Positions 33,380-40,323 of a stretch of DNA of 42,091 bases are shown here, piece after piece; position 1 is the stretch's first letter, and each line of letters starts with the position of its first letter. Source of the stretch: Aestuariivirgaceae bacterium (GTDB lineage: Bacteria; Pseudomonadota; Alphaproteobacteria; Rhizobiales; Aestuariivirgaceae). Location of the stretch: positions 1-42,091 of the forward strand of contig JANQIR010000049.1 of NCBI GenBank assembly GCA_028282065.1, written 5' to 3'. The position numbers were made by a program, and so were the translations under genes. The notes beneath the pieces are model-generated. The model was given only the letters and a program-made list of their open reading frames with translations. It had not been told where the DNA came from and did not search any database.

Positions 33380-34171
33380 ATGGATAGCAACTTGCAATCG
33401 AAGCTCACACGCCGGCAACTGGATATTATTGGCACCGCACGCGCCAGCGGAACCGCACGGATCGGCGAGCTTGCCCGCGACATGGGGGTTTCACTCGAAA
33501 CAATCCGGCGGGACATCCGGCCGCTGGTCGAAAGCGGCCTGGTGGTCAAGCAACATGGCGCGGTGCGGTTGGCGACGGACGAGGCCGAGGCGCCCTTCGA
33601 ACAACGCCTTCGGGAAAATGCCCGGGAAAAGCTGGCCATAGCCCAGCACGTTGCGGACATGATTTCCGATCATGACAGCGTTATGATGGATACCGGCACG
33701 ACCACCAGCATTCTGGCCCGCGCGCTGTTGCGCAAGTCGGGGCTTACCATCGTGACGAACTCTTCCGACATCGCCCGCACGCTGGCCACCGTCAACGGCA
33801 ACAACGTTTATATGGCCGGCGGCCAGTTGCATGGCGACAACGGAGCCGCATTTGGCAGGTCCGCCATCGAATTCATCTCCAATTTCTCCGTACATCACGC
33901 GGTCATATCCATTGCTGCGGTAGATGCAGTCAATGGATTGCTTGATCATCATCTGGAGGAAGCCGAGTTTGCCCGCAACGTATTGCAATGTGGGCGGCAG
34001 CGGACGGTCATCACCGATCACACAAAGTTCTCAAGAACCGCCCTGGTCAAGGTTTGCGATTTCGACGAATTCGACCTGTTGGTGACCGATGAAAGACCAA
34101 CGCCTGAAGTGGTTGAAAAACTCACGGCTGCCTCGACCAGGTTCGAGGTGGCGCATCCCGCAAGCCGTTAG
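33380..34171 (+). CDS. DeoR/GlpR-family transcriptional regulator
   Basis: 263 residues. The N-terminal HTH_DeoR covers residues 8-62 (LTRRQLDIIGTARASGTARI, ELARDMGVSLETIRRDIRPL). The C-terminal DeoRC domain (residues 75-235) has the phosphate-binding loop MMDTGTTTSILARAL and the ITDHTKFSRTALVKV segment. Characterised relatives are repressors released by phosphorylated sugars or phosphorylated metabolites. Here the regulator is divergent from an operon that contains a kinase, so a phosphorylated product of that kinase is a plausible inducer, but this is inference. A stem-loop (AGCAC/GTGCT, 34172-34190) follows its stop directly. Confidence 0.94.
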   Translation: MDSNLQSKLTRRQLDIIGTARASGTARIGELARDMGVSLETIRRDIRPLVESGLVVKQHGAVRLATDEAEAPFEQRLRENAREKLAIAQHVADMISDHDSVMMDTGTTTSILARALLRKSGLTIVTNSSDIARTLATVNGNNVYMAGGQLHGDNGAAFGRSAIEFISNFSVHHAVISIAAVDAVNGLLDHHLEEAEFARNVLQCGRQRTVITDHTKFSRTALVKVCDFDEFDLLVTDERPTPEVVEKLTAASTRFEVAHPASR

Positions 34172-34361
34172 AGCACTTTGCGATTGTGCTGAATCAATTC
34201 TGACGCGGCGAAATTGCGCCTTCCAACCAAGTCTGGAACTTTGTGCATGTGCCATTACCACCCGACGCATAGGTTCAGCGGCGCCCCCCGGCACTTCCGG
34301 CCACAATCTCCCCGACCGCACATATTCCCCGCATCTTCACGCGGACGGCCACAAACAAAAT

Positions 34362-34387
34362 GCGGGCCGGATTGACGCCCGGCCCGC
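34362..34387. terminator. GC-rich hairpin downstream of the DeoR gene
   Basis: GCGGGCCGG (34362-34370), 8-nt loop, CCGGCCCGC (34379-34387), a perfect 9-bp stem followed by TAGTTTCGG on the plus strand and by ATTTTGTTTG on the minus strand. The T-richer side is on the minus strand, so it could end a minus-strand RNA from 34.4-34.7 kb. Confidence 0.5.
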
Positions 34388-34475
34388 TAGTTTCGGCCAA
34401 TTCGTTGGGAGAGGAACAACCCACGCTCGATAAAGTGAGATAGAGCCTGGAAAACTGGCCGTATCAGAAAAGGAT

Positions 34476-34537
34476 GCCGGCGGAGCTTGCCTCTTTCCCG
34501 GCAGGAAGACAGGTGAGAAGGAGATAGCTCCGCCGGC
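34476..34537. repeat. 12-bp inverted repeat with 38-nt loop
   Basis: GCCGGCGGAGCT (34476-34487) and AGCTCCGCCGGC (34526-34537) are exact inverted copies. The loop contains a second smaller stem (CTTTCC/GGAAG). On the minus strand the second arm is followed by ATCCTTTTC. The nested stems look like a folded RNA rather than a protein-binding site. Confidence 0.7.
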
Positions 34538-34797
34538 CCTAAGAGCACGAAAGCGCCCGTACAACCGCTGGGAGGGACCAAGTGCCAGAGTCCCTGATGC
34601 CGTCGGATTAGCTCGACAGCCCCGCAGTACCGTACGATCACTGACTAGCCAACAAGGTCGGCCACTCGTGCCCTACAGGTCCCAACCGGTATGGAAACTC
34701 GCCCCCGGTCACAGGACTAGATGCGCGCCATGATTAGACGGTTACAAAATTTCACTCTTATTGTTGAAAATTTTTAACCAAAGCCGGCAACCTGGTT

Positions 34798-35217
34798 TCA
34801 GGATGCTCTGGTATCGGCACTCAGTTTGCGCAAAGAGGCGATTTCCATCGGCTCAAGGCACATGGCAAGTTCCATTGCTATCAGCAAAAACGACACCGCA
34901 AGCAGAAATGCAGCAGCCACAATCCCAACCGGCTGCAGGTCGAGGCTGACGACCCCGAAACTCAGCCTCAGCACGTTCCAGACCGTCAGAAAACACAGTA
35001 CCAGTCCAATCGCCGTCAAACTAAGCAGTCCAGCGCGGCAAATCCGCCCTCTGATCATACAGCCCGCAACGATTGAAATCGATTTGGAGTCCGCCGGAGA
35101 GGACACCGACAAAAGCTGCGTCTCGACATGCCGCATTCGTACAAAGAACCCGAAAAATAACGGCCCAAGCCCCATGGCCGCCAATATCGGCCATAGAATT
35201 TCTATCAGGCTATCCAC
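34798..35217 (-). CDS. Small membrane protein, DUF2721-like
   Basis: 139 residues from GTG 35217 (VDSLIEILWPILAAMG); the frame is open to an ATG at 35265, but the part before the GTG is polar and Cys-rich. Three hydrophobic spans are visible, near residues 4-25, 62-83 and 97-120, with the loop FVRMRHVETQLL and the ending FLLAVSFLLIAMELAMCLEPMEIASL, which resembles DUF2721 proteins (a helix with SLLLSLVEI-type pattern followed by a short acidic tail). The assignment is by eye. Inner membrane, function unknown. It lies downstream of the sigma operon in the same direction across a 219-bp gap. Confidence 0.55.
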   Translation of the reverse strand: MDSLIEILWPILAAMGLGPLFFGFFVRMRHVETQLLSVSSPADSKSISIVAGCMIRGRICRAGLLSLTAIGLVLCFLTVWNVLRLSFGVVSLDLQPVGIVAAAFLLAVSFLLIAMELAMCLEPMEIASLRKLSADTRAS

Positions 35218-35301
35218 CGTTCTTTGCCTCGCGACAGCACAACACGCAATGTATTGACGCCACAAAACTCCCTACATGACTGTATAATATTCCGAAACGT
35301 T

Positions 35302-35337
35302 CGGTGCAGTACCTAAATTTCCGGGACTTAGGCACCG
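35302..35337. terminator. Hairpin downstream of the sigma-factor operon
   Basis: CGGTGC, AGTA, CCTAA, 11-nt loop, TTAGG, CACCG: two stacked stems (CGGTG/CACCG and CCTAA/TTAGG) with a 4-nt bulge. A small CCGAA/TTCGG hairpin (35292-35304) overlaps it. No T-run follows on either strand, so its role (terminator or regulatory site) is open. Confidence 0.4.
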
Positions 35338-35436
35338 CCCGATCAGTTCAAAACAAATACAAAAAAGCCGCCAAACGCCCATAATAGCGTCAATAATTAT
35401 GAATTAGATGCTGCAGGATACGGTGCGTTACAAAAT

Positions 35437-35832
35437 TTATCTATTTTTTCGGGCGCAATGATTCCGGGCTTCCAAAATGGCCTCCACAAGGCCTTCGGGC
35501 ACATCATCTGGCAACTCGGCATCAGGCTCATGCAAAGCGTTGCTCGCCAGCTCGACAGTGAGCCGGTATGCTTCAAGATACTCCCGACACTCACGGCACA
35601 TCTTGAGATGCAATTCAAAAGCCAGCTTCTGCCTCTCGCCAAGCTCGCCTTCCAGATAGTCCAGTATCAGATCTTCGAATTCCCTGCATGTCACCATGCC
35701 TGGAATGTGGCGCAGCATAAACCCTCGGGCATGCGCCATCACCCCCCTGACACCTGAAACCCTATTTGGAATTTGCTGTACGGCCCTTTGCCGCACCCAC
35801 CTAGCCACGCGCTGACCCACGGGCCACTGCAT
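35437..35832 (-). CDS. Soluble zinc-binding anti-sigma (ZAS/zf-HC2) protein
   Basis: 131 residues from ATG 35832. The start is supported by AGAGGA 6 nt upstream and a one-base overlap with the previous stop (TAATG). The ZAS domain is at about residues 46-90: Cys49 in MVTCREFEDLILDYLEGELG, then His75, Cys79 and Cys82 in HLKMCRECREYL, i.e. C-x25-HxxxCxxC. There is no membrane helix, unlike most ZAS anti-sigma factors; the first 45 residues are an unusual basic segment (GQRVARWVRQRAVQQ). It would bind the sigma factor encoded two genes upstream, the hybrid protein, or both. If translation began at the ATG of residue 46, the protein would match the common short soluble form. Confidence 0.8.
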   Translation of the reverse strand: MQWPVGQRVARWVRQRAVQQIPNRVSGVRGVMAHARGFMLRHIPGMVTCREFEDLILDYLEGELGERQKLAFELHLKMCRECREYLEAYRLTVELASNALHEPDAELPDDVPEGLVEAILEARNHCARKNR

Positions 35833-36437
35833 TACGGTTCCTCTTTTATGAACGGCTGACACAACGTTGTTAGTGCTGCTCGCGCCCTATGTAAACGCTT
35901 ACGTACGACAGACTCGCTCAGACCAAGTATCCCTGATATTTGCTCACTGTCCATTCTTTCGATGTCGTGAAGCTGCAGAACGATACGATAGCTTTCAGGA
36001 ATTTCGTTGATTTTCGCCAGGACGCGCTCCTTTACCGGCATTTCTGATCCGGCAGCCCCAACGGCATAAGGTGTACGGTACGCAGCGCTTACCCGCCGCA
36101 TGCCCTTGTCGAACACCGGCAGCATCGGCAAGATCGGCCCTTCTCTTTCGCCCGCCTGGCAGACGGCATCATCGCCACCATCAAGAGAGCGCAGAAATTC
36201 CGGTTGAACAACATGCATGTCAATGTCGCGGCGGACGCGGCCCAACTTAAGTTGGCAATCCCGGCAAAGATGCAAATGGACTTCCAAGGCCAATCGCTCC
36301 TGCCAAGATGTGAGCTTTCCGGCCAGGTAAACAGGCCATAGTCTCGCTCTTTCATCACAAGAGATAGACAACCCTAAGCTGCTCGCCACAAGTCGCCGGA
36401 CTGGCAGCGACTTGCCGGAGAGCAGCGAGGAGATCAT
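35832..36437 (-). CDS. Hybrid protein: ZAS anti-sigma domain fused to sigma-70 region 4
   Basis: 201 residues from ATG 36437, whose ATGA overlaps the stop of the sigma gene. Residues 22-70 are a ZAS domain: Cys27 in SISCDERARLWPVYLAGKL, then His54, Cys58 and Cys61 in HLHLCRDCQ (C-x26-HxxxCxxC). Residues 93-120 resemble the linker of the neighbouring sigma factor (MLPVFDKGMRR against LLPVFNEYDCR). Residues 131-197 are a full sigma region 4 with its helix-turn-helix (EIPESYRIVLQLHDIERMDS, then GLSESVVRKRLHRARAAL). Region 2, needed for core RNA polymerase and -10 binding, is absent. The protein therefore looks like a sigma factor whose region 2 was replaced by an anti-sigma domain. Function unknown; decoy, co-regulator or antagonist of the full sigma factor are possibilities. 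Confidence 0.88.
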   Translation of the reverse strand: MISSLLSGKSLPVRRLVASSLGLSISCDERARLWPVYLAGKLTSWQERLALEVHLHLCRDCQLKLGRVRRDIDMHVVQPEFLRSLDGGDDAVCQAGEREGPILPMLPVFDKGMRRVSAAYRTPYAVGAAGSEMPVKERVLAKINEIPESYRIVLQLHDIERMDSEQISGILGLSESVVRKRLHRARAALTTLCQPFIKEEP

Positions 36438-37066
36438 AAGGCCTCGCCCCTCAATGTGGGCTCCAACAGCTTTTTCAGGGCCGCCCGCGCCCGGTGCACG
36501 CGCACCTTGACATTGGCCTCGCTCAATCCCAGCCAATCCGCTACATCGCGGGTCGGCAGATCCTCCAAGTCTCGAAGGGTCAGGATAATCCGGTAATGCT
36601 CGGGCAACTCCTCGATCTTGCGGCGCACCAGAGCCCGCCGGTCTTTCCGCACGAGAAACTCTTCAGGCGTTGGAATTTCCTGATACGGCCTTTCTATCCG
36701 GCAATCATACTCGTTGAAAACCGGAAGCAGTTCGTCGATCGACTCTTCACGCCTTTGCGGCCTCGATCTGAGCTTCATCAGGCTCTGGTTAACGACAATC
36801 CGGTGCAACCAGGTCTTTACACTTGAGCGCTGCTCAAACTCTCCAACTTTTCGAAACACATTGATGAACGCATCCTGCACGCAATCCTCTGCCAAAGAAG
36901 GGTCACTGCAGATTCGTCGCGCCACTTTAAGCATCCACGGCGCATGCGTGCGCACAAGATGTTCGGCAGCCTTATGATCACCCAGCCTAAGTGCTTTAAC
37001 GAAAGCGCTTTCATCCGCGTAGGCAGAGGCCACGCTCTCAGATACACCTCTAAATTGTTCTGTCAT
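36434..37066 (-). CDS. ECF-type RNA polymerase sigma factor
   Basis: 210 residues from ATG 37066; a TTG at 37105 would add 13 residues. Region 2 is at about residues 20-98: FVKALRLGDHKAAEHLVRTH, then RICSDPSLAEDCVQDAFINVFRKV and SSVKTWLHRIVVNQSLMKLRSR. The linker is long (about 50 residues, SIDELLPVFNEYDCRIERPY). Region 4 follows with KIEELPEHYRIILTLRDLED and the helix-turn-helix VADWLGLSEANVKVRVHRARAALKK. There is no region 3. It heads a three-gene operon: its stop overlaps the hybrid gene, which in turn overlaps the ZAS gene. Control is expected to be by sequestration through the ZAS domains; whether it drives its own promoter cannot be read with confidence. Confidence 0.93.
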   Translation of the reverse strand: MTEQFRGVSESVASAYADESAFVKALRLGDHKAAEHLVRTHAPWMLKVARRICSDPSLAEDCVQDAFINVFRKVGEFEQRSSVKTWLHRIVVNQSLMKLRSRPQRREESIDELLPVFNEYDCRIERPYQEIPTPEEFLVRKDRRALVRRKIEELPEHYRIILTLRDLEDLPTRDVADWLGLSEANVKVRVHRARAALKKLLEPTLRGEAL

Positions 37067-37770
37067 GAGAACGGATCCACAATCCCCGGTAATATGTGTC
37101 TCCAACTTTCAACACGTTAGTTCATAAGACAGTGTACGTCCAGACACCACGACCGATAGCGCTGACAGCAAGCATTCACCAACCAGACTAACTCTCGACC
37201 TCATCAGTTCTTTCACGCGTCAGAATACAGACACAAGTAAACGCTAAAAACTTCCCACACCACCAGACCAACAGGCCTGTTACAAAAATACTGCGAACGC
37301 GTTCAGCCGGCACTTACGGTCTGGTAGATGCTGGCTCATCGGAAATCAAAAAAGGATCAAAAACAACTACATCAGCGAACATTCGGGGTCTCGGAGCGCC
37401 ACCTCAGGCGAATCTGGACGTATACGCAGGCAGACCGGCATGCGACGGCCAGCCTCCTTCAAATGAACGAAGGTTTAAATCTCAGACGTATTGACCAGTA
37501 ACTTCTGTCAATACACCAACAATCATGAGTAGCGAAACTGCTGCACACAATCCCGCCGGACACGGCTAGGCACGCAGACAGGCCGAAGGCCGCAGCATAT
37601 GACGCAGATTAAGCCAACCTGGCCAAGTTTGGGAGAATCGGTCCCCTGGGTATCTGCGAATTTCCACACCCATTGGTTGCAAGGATTTCCAAGGTTCCCA
37701 ACCCCGCCATTTCCAGTGGCTGTTTCGGCCGGATAACCCGAATTCTTCCACCTGATCGGCACATCGGCCT
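37067..37770. other. Gene-poor 700-bp stretch upstream of the sigma operon
   Basis: No ORF here has an SD site or a protein-like pattern. Two perfect 10-bp palindromes lie close together, ACAGGCCTGT (37271-37280) and GAACGCGTTC (37295-37304), about 210-230 bp before the sigma start. The part from about 37540 to 37760 is GC-richer and may be a decayed coding remnant. The promoter of the sigma operon must lie in the first 200 bp, but I cannot point to its -35 and -10 boxes. Confidence 0.6.
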
Positions 37771-38793
37771 TCAAGAATCATCAGGCCCCTTCGGCGGCGG
37801 CGGACCAAGCATAATGGCGGCCGGTCTCGCAGCCGGACTGCTTTCCATGGCGCCCTTGACCACCATGGTCAGTGGAACGCTCAGCAACATGCCGATGGGA
37901 CCAAGCAGCCACCCCCAAAAGAACAGCGAAAGCAGAACAACCAGCGCCGACAGGCCAAGCCGGTCTCCCATGAACCGCGGTTCGATGACATTCGAAACAC
38001 CAACGTTGATGACGACATATCCGATCGCGGTAATGACGGCCGGGATCGGTCCGAGCAGAATGAAACCCAAAAGGACACCGGGAACGGCCGCGATAATGGA
38101 ACCGATCGAGGGAACGAAATTCAGGAAGAACGCCAGGATGCCCATGAACAGGGCATTATCGATACCAAGAGCGTAAAGCCAGATCACGACCAGAGCACCG
38201 GTCAGAAAACTCATCACGGCCTTCAGCGATACATAGCGCCTGACGCCGCGAAGGTTTGCTTCCAGAGTATCGAGATACTCCGGTGAAACGTCAGGTATGG
38301 CACGCACTTTGCGGTGCAGCCCATTTGCCTCGAACAGCATGAATGCCGTCAGCAGCAGGATGATGAAAGTCTGCCCGAGCATTCCACTCAGCGCCCTGGC
38401 TATGGTGCCCGCATAACTCATGGCGAACTGCAGATTAAGCGTTTCGTTGACAAACTCACCTGGCCCCGAAACACCCCACCCTTTCAGCAACTCTTCAAGC
38501 TGGCCGAGCTGCACACGCAGGTTCGCTTCGTACGACGGAAGGTTCACGATGAACTGATCGATCGCGGTCCGCAGCACCGTCCCACCCAGAACACCCAGCA
38601 CACCAAGCCCGAGGATTACGACGGAAAAGGCCGCCGCAAGCGGCAATCCGGCACGCTCCAGCAGAACGATCGGTGGCGACAGGATGATCGCAAGGAACAC
38701 TGCAAGAAGAAACGGTGCCAAAAGCGGCGCGGACACCTTGATGCCGGCAAAAACGACGACCAGACAAGCTGCGATGACAAGGATTCGGATCAT
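37771..38793 (-). CDS. AI-2E family transporter-like membrane protein
   Basis: 340 residues from ATG 38793 (MIRILVIAACLVVVFAG). The AI-2E/UPF0118 layout is present: two N-terminal helices (to residue 75), a polar segment of about 90 residues (QFIVNLPSYEANLRVQLGQLEELLKG), and a C-terminal bundle with LYALGIDNALFMGILAFFLNFVPSIGSIIAAVPGVLLGF and NVIEPRFMGDRLGLSALVVLLSLFFWGWLLGPIGMLLSVPL. Members of the family have been tied to AI-2 release, Na+/H+ exchange and other fluxes, so no substrate is claimed. Inner membrane. The tail is proline-rich (GPPPPKGPDD). Confidence 0.92.
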   Translation of the reverse strand: MIRILVIAACLVVVFAGIKVSAPLLAPFLLAVFLAIILSPPIVLLERAGLPLAAAFSVVILGLGVLGVLGGTVLRTAIDQFIVNLPSYEANLRVQLGQLEELLKGWGVSGPGEFVNETLNLQFAMSYAGTIARALSGMLGQTFIILLLTAFMLFEANGLHRKVRAIPDVSPEYLDTLEANLRGVRRYVSLKAVMSFLTGALVVIWLYALGIDNALFMGILAFFLNFVPSIGSIIAAVPGVLLGFILLGPIPAVITAIGYVVINVGVSNVIEPRFMGDRLGLSALVVLLSLFFWGWLLGPIGMLLSVPLTMVVKGAMESSPAARPAAIMLGPPPPKGPDDS

Positions 38794-38979
38794 GCCCGAT
38801 CTTAGGTGCCGCACCCGGCGATGTCATCCATGCTGCAACCGGCAGCCTGACGGAAAAACGCGCCGAACGGCACATGTCCGAAACGACCGCACATCCGCAC
38901 TTGCCTCCCCATCCTCACCGGATATCCTCTCAAAGCAGGTGTTAGACAGACATCTCACCGCTTCCGTGGGAGCAGCAAC

Positions 38980-40323
38980 GTGCCAAATCAAACGAAACCG
39001 AACGTCGTCTATATCATTGTCGACAACTGGGGCTGGGGCGACATCAGCGTCCAAGGCGGTACGATACCGACACCGAACATCGACAAGATTGCCAACGAAG
39101 GCCTCCGGCTGACCAATTTCAATGTCGAAAGTCAATGCACACCGACGCGGTCCGCCCTGCTGACAGGCCGCCTGCCGATCCGTTCCGGCACGCATCGAGT
39201 GACATACGGACAGCCATATGGCCTTGCGCCTTGGGAATATACCCTGTCCAAGCTCCTGTCGGATGCGGGTTACGCGACAGCCTTGTTCGGTAAGTGGCAC
39301 CTTGGTGAAATCGAGGGCCGCCTGCCAACGGACCAGGGCTTCGACAAGTGGTTCGGCATCAAGAACACCTCCGACGAAGCCGGATATTCCTCCACACCGC
39401 AATTCGATCCGGAAATCGTTCCCGAACCGTTCATCTGGGAAGGCAAGAAGGGCGAGCCGTCACACAAGGTCAAACCGTTCAACCTTGAAACGCGCAAGAC
39501 CCTGGACAGGGACATTGTCGAACGAACCGAGGCCTACATCACCGAACAGGCTAAGGCCGGCAGGCCGTTCTTTGCCTATATCGGCCTGACCCAGATCCAC
39601 CCGCCCATCGGCTACCACCCTGATTTCGAGAACATCACCAAAACAGGTCCTTACGGTGATATCCTAACGGAGCTTGACTACAATATCGGCCGCATTGCGG
39701 ATGCAATCGAGACCGCCGGCATCACGTCAGATACCATATTCGTTGTCAGCGGAGACAATGGCGCGGTTATTGAACGCGGCTTTGGCGGCTCAAACGGGCC
39801 ATGGCGCGGCGGTTTTACGGGCTATGAAGCCGGCCTGAGAACGGTCGGGCTGATCCGCTGGCCCGGCAGGATTGAGGCCGGTCGGGTATCAGATGAGATA
39901 TTTGCGACCCTCGACTGGATGCCGACAATCGCCAACCTGGCGGGTGAAGGCCACCGGATTCCAACCGACAGGCCCATTGACGGCAAAGATCAGTCGAAAT
40001 TCATCCTGGGAACGCAGCCTGAATCAAACCGCGATCATGTCATGTGTTTCGTCGGAGACGACCTATTCTCGGTGAAATGGCGCAGTTTCAAGATCCACCT
40101 GAAGACCGCCGAAACACTGTGGTCCCCCTTGGAGACCCACATGTTCCCACCGGTTTACGACATCCGGAACGATCCCGGCGAGCAGATCAACCTTATGGAA
40201 CGCGCCCTGTTCTCCTATTCGTGGGTCTACACGCCCCTCAACCAGATCCTCGGTGAGTTCGGGACCTCGGTGCAGCAATATCCCAACATCAAACCAGGCG
40301 AGGACTTTACCGGCTATGGATGA
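38980..40323 (+). CDS. Type I sulfatase (FGly-dependent)
   Basis: 447 residues from GTG 38980, with GGGAG about 8 nt upstream. The sulfatase signature CTPTRSALLTGR has Cys53, which the formylglycine-generating enzyme converts to the catalytic aldehyde. Metal ligands are DNWGWGD at residues 15-21 and SGDNGA near residue 259; the second residue of the first pair is Asn16 rather than the usual Asp. GKWHLG and the HPP motif in TQIHPPIGYH are also typical. No signal peptide is seen, so a cytoplasmic enzyme acting on an imported sulfate ester is likely. The substrate is unknown. The stop overlaps the start of the acyl-CoA ligase gene by 8 nt, so the two are co-expressed. Confidence 0.93.
   Translation: MPNQTKPNVVYIIVDNWGWGDISVQGGTIPTPNIDKIANEGLRLTNFNVESQCTPTRSALLTGRLPIRSGTHRVTYGQPYGLAPWEYTLSKLLSDAGYATALFGKWHLGEIEGRLPTDQGFDKWFGIKNTSDEAGYSSTPQFDPEIVPEPFIWEGKKGEPSHKVKPFNLETRKTLDRDIVERTEAYITEQAKAGRPFFAYIGLTQIHPPIGYHPDFENITKTGPYGDILTELDYNIGRIADAIETAGITSDTIFVVSGDNGAVIERGFGGSNGPWRGGFTGYEAGLRTVGLIRWPGRIEAGRVSDEIFATLDWMPTIANLAGEGHRIPTDRPIDGKDQSKFILGTQPESNRDHVMCFVGDDLFSVKWRSFKIHLKTAETLWSPLETHMFPPVYDIRNDPGEQINLMERALFSYSWVYTPLNQILGEFGTSVQQYPNIKPGEDFTGYG

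Larger units (their letters stand above)
34172..34797. other. Gene-poor 626-bp stretch with several inverted repeats
   Basis: No convincing coding region is present; the possible ORFs are short, lack SD sites and have no protein-like pattern. Structures seen: AGCAC/GTGCT stem-loop at 34172-34190, GC-rich hairpin at 34362-34387, a 12-bp inverted repeat at 34476-34537, and a small GGGAC/GTCCC hairpin near 34573-34593. AT-rich DNA at 34739-34780 could hold a promoter. The stretch may encode a structured RNA, but none of the RNA families I know matches. Confidence 0.6.

Noticed and set aside
34387-34641. Minus-strand frame of 84 codons in the gene-poor stretch
   Set aside because: It runs straight through the 12-bp inverted repeat and lacks an SD site; the inverted repeats suggest structure instead of coding.
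37523-37808. Minus-strand frames of about 80 codons before the AI-2E gene
   Set aside because: Composition and lack of an SD site argue against a gene; at most this is a decayed remnant, and I could not recognise a parent gene.
38980-40323. Asn16 in the sulfatase metal motif taken as proof of an inactive enzyme
   Set aside because: Asn can replace Asp as a calcium ligand and all other catalytic residues are present, so loss of activity cannot be claimed from this alone.
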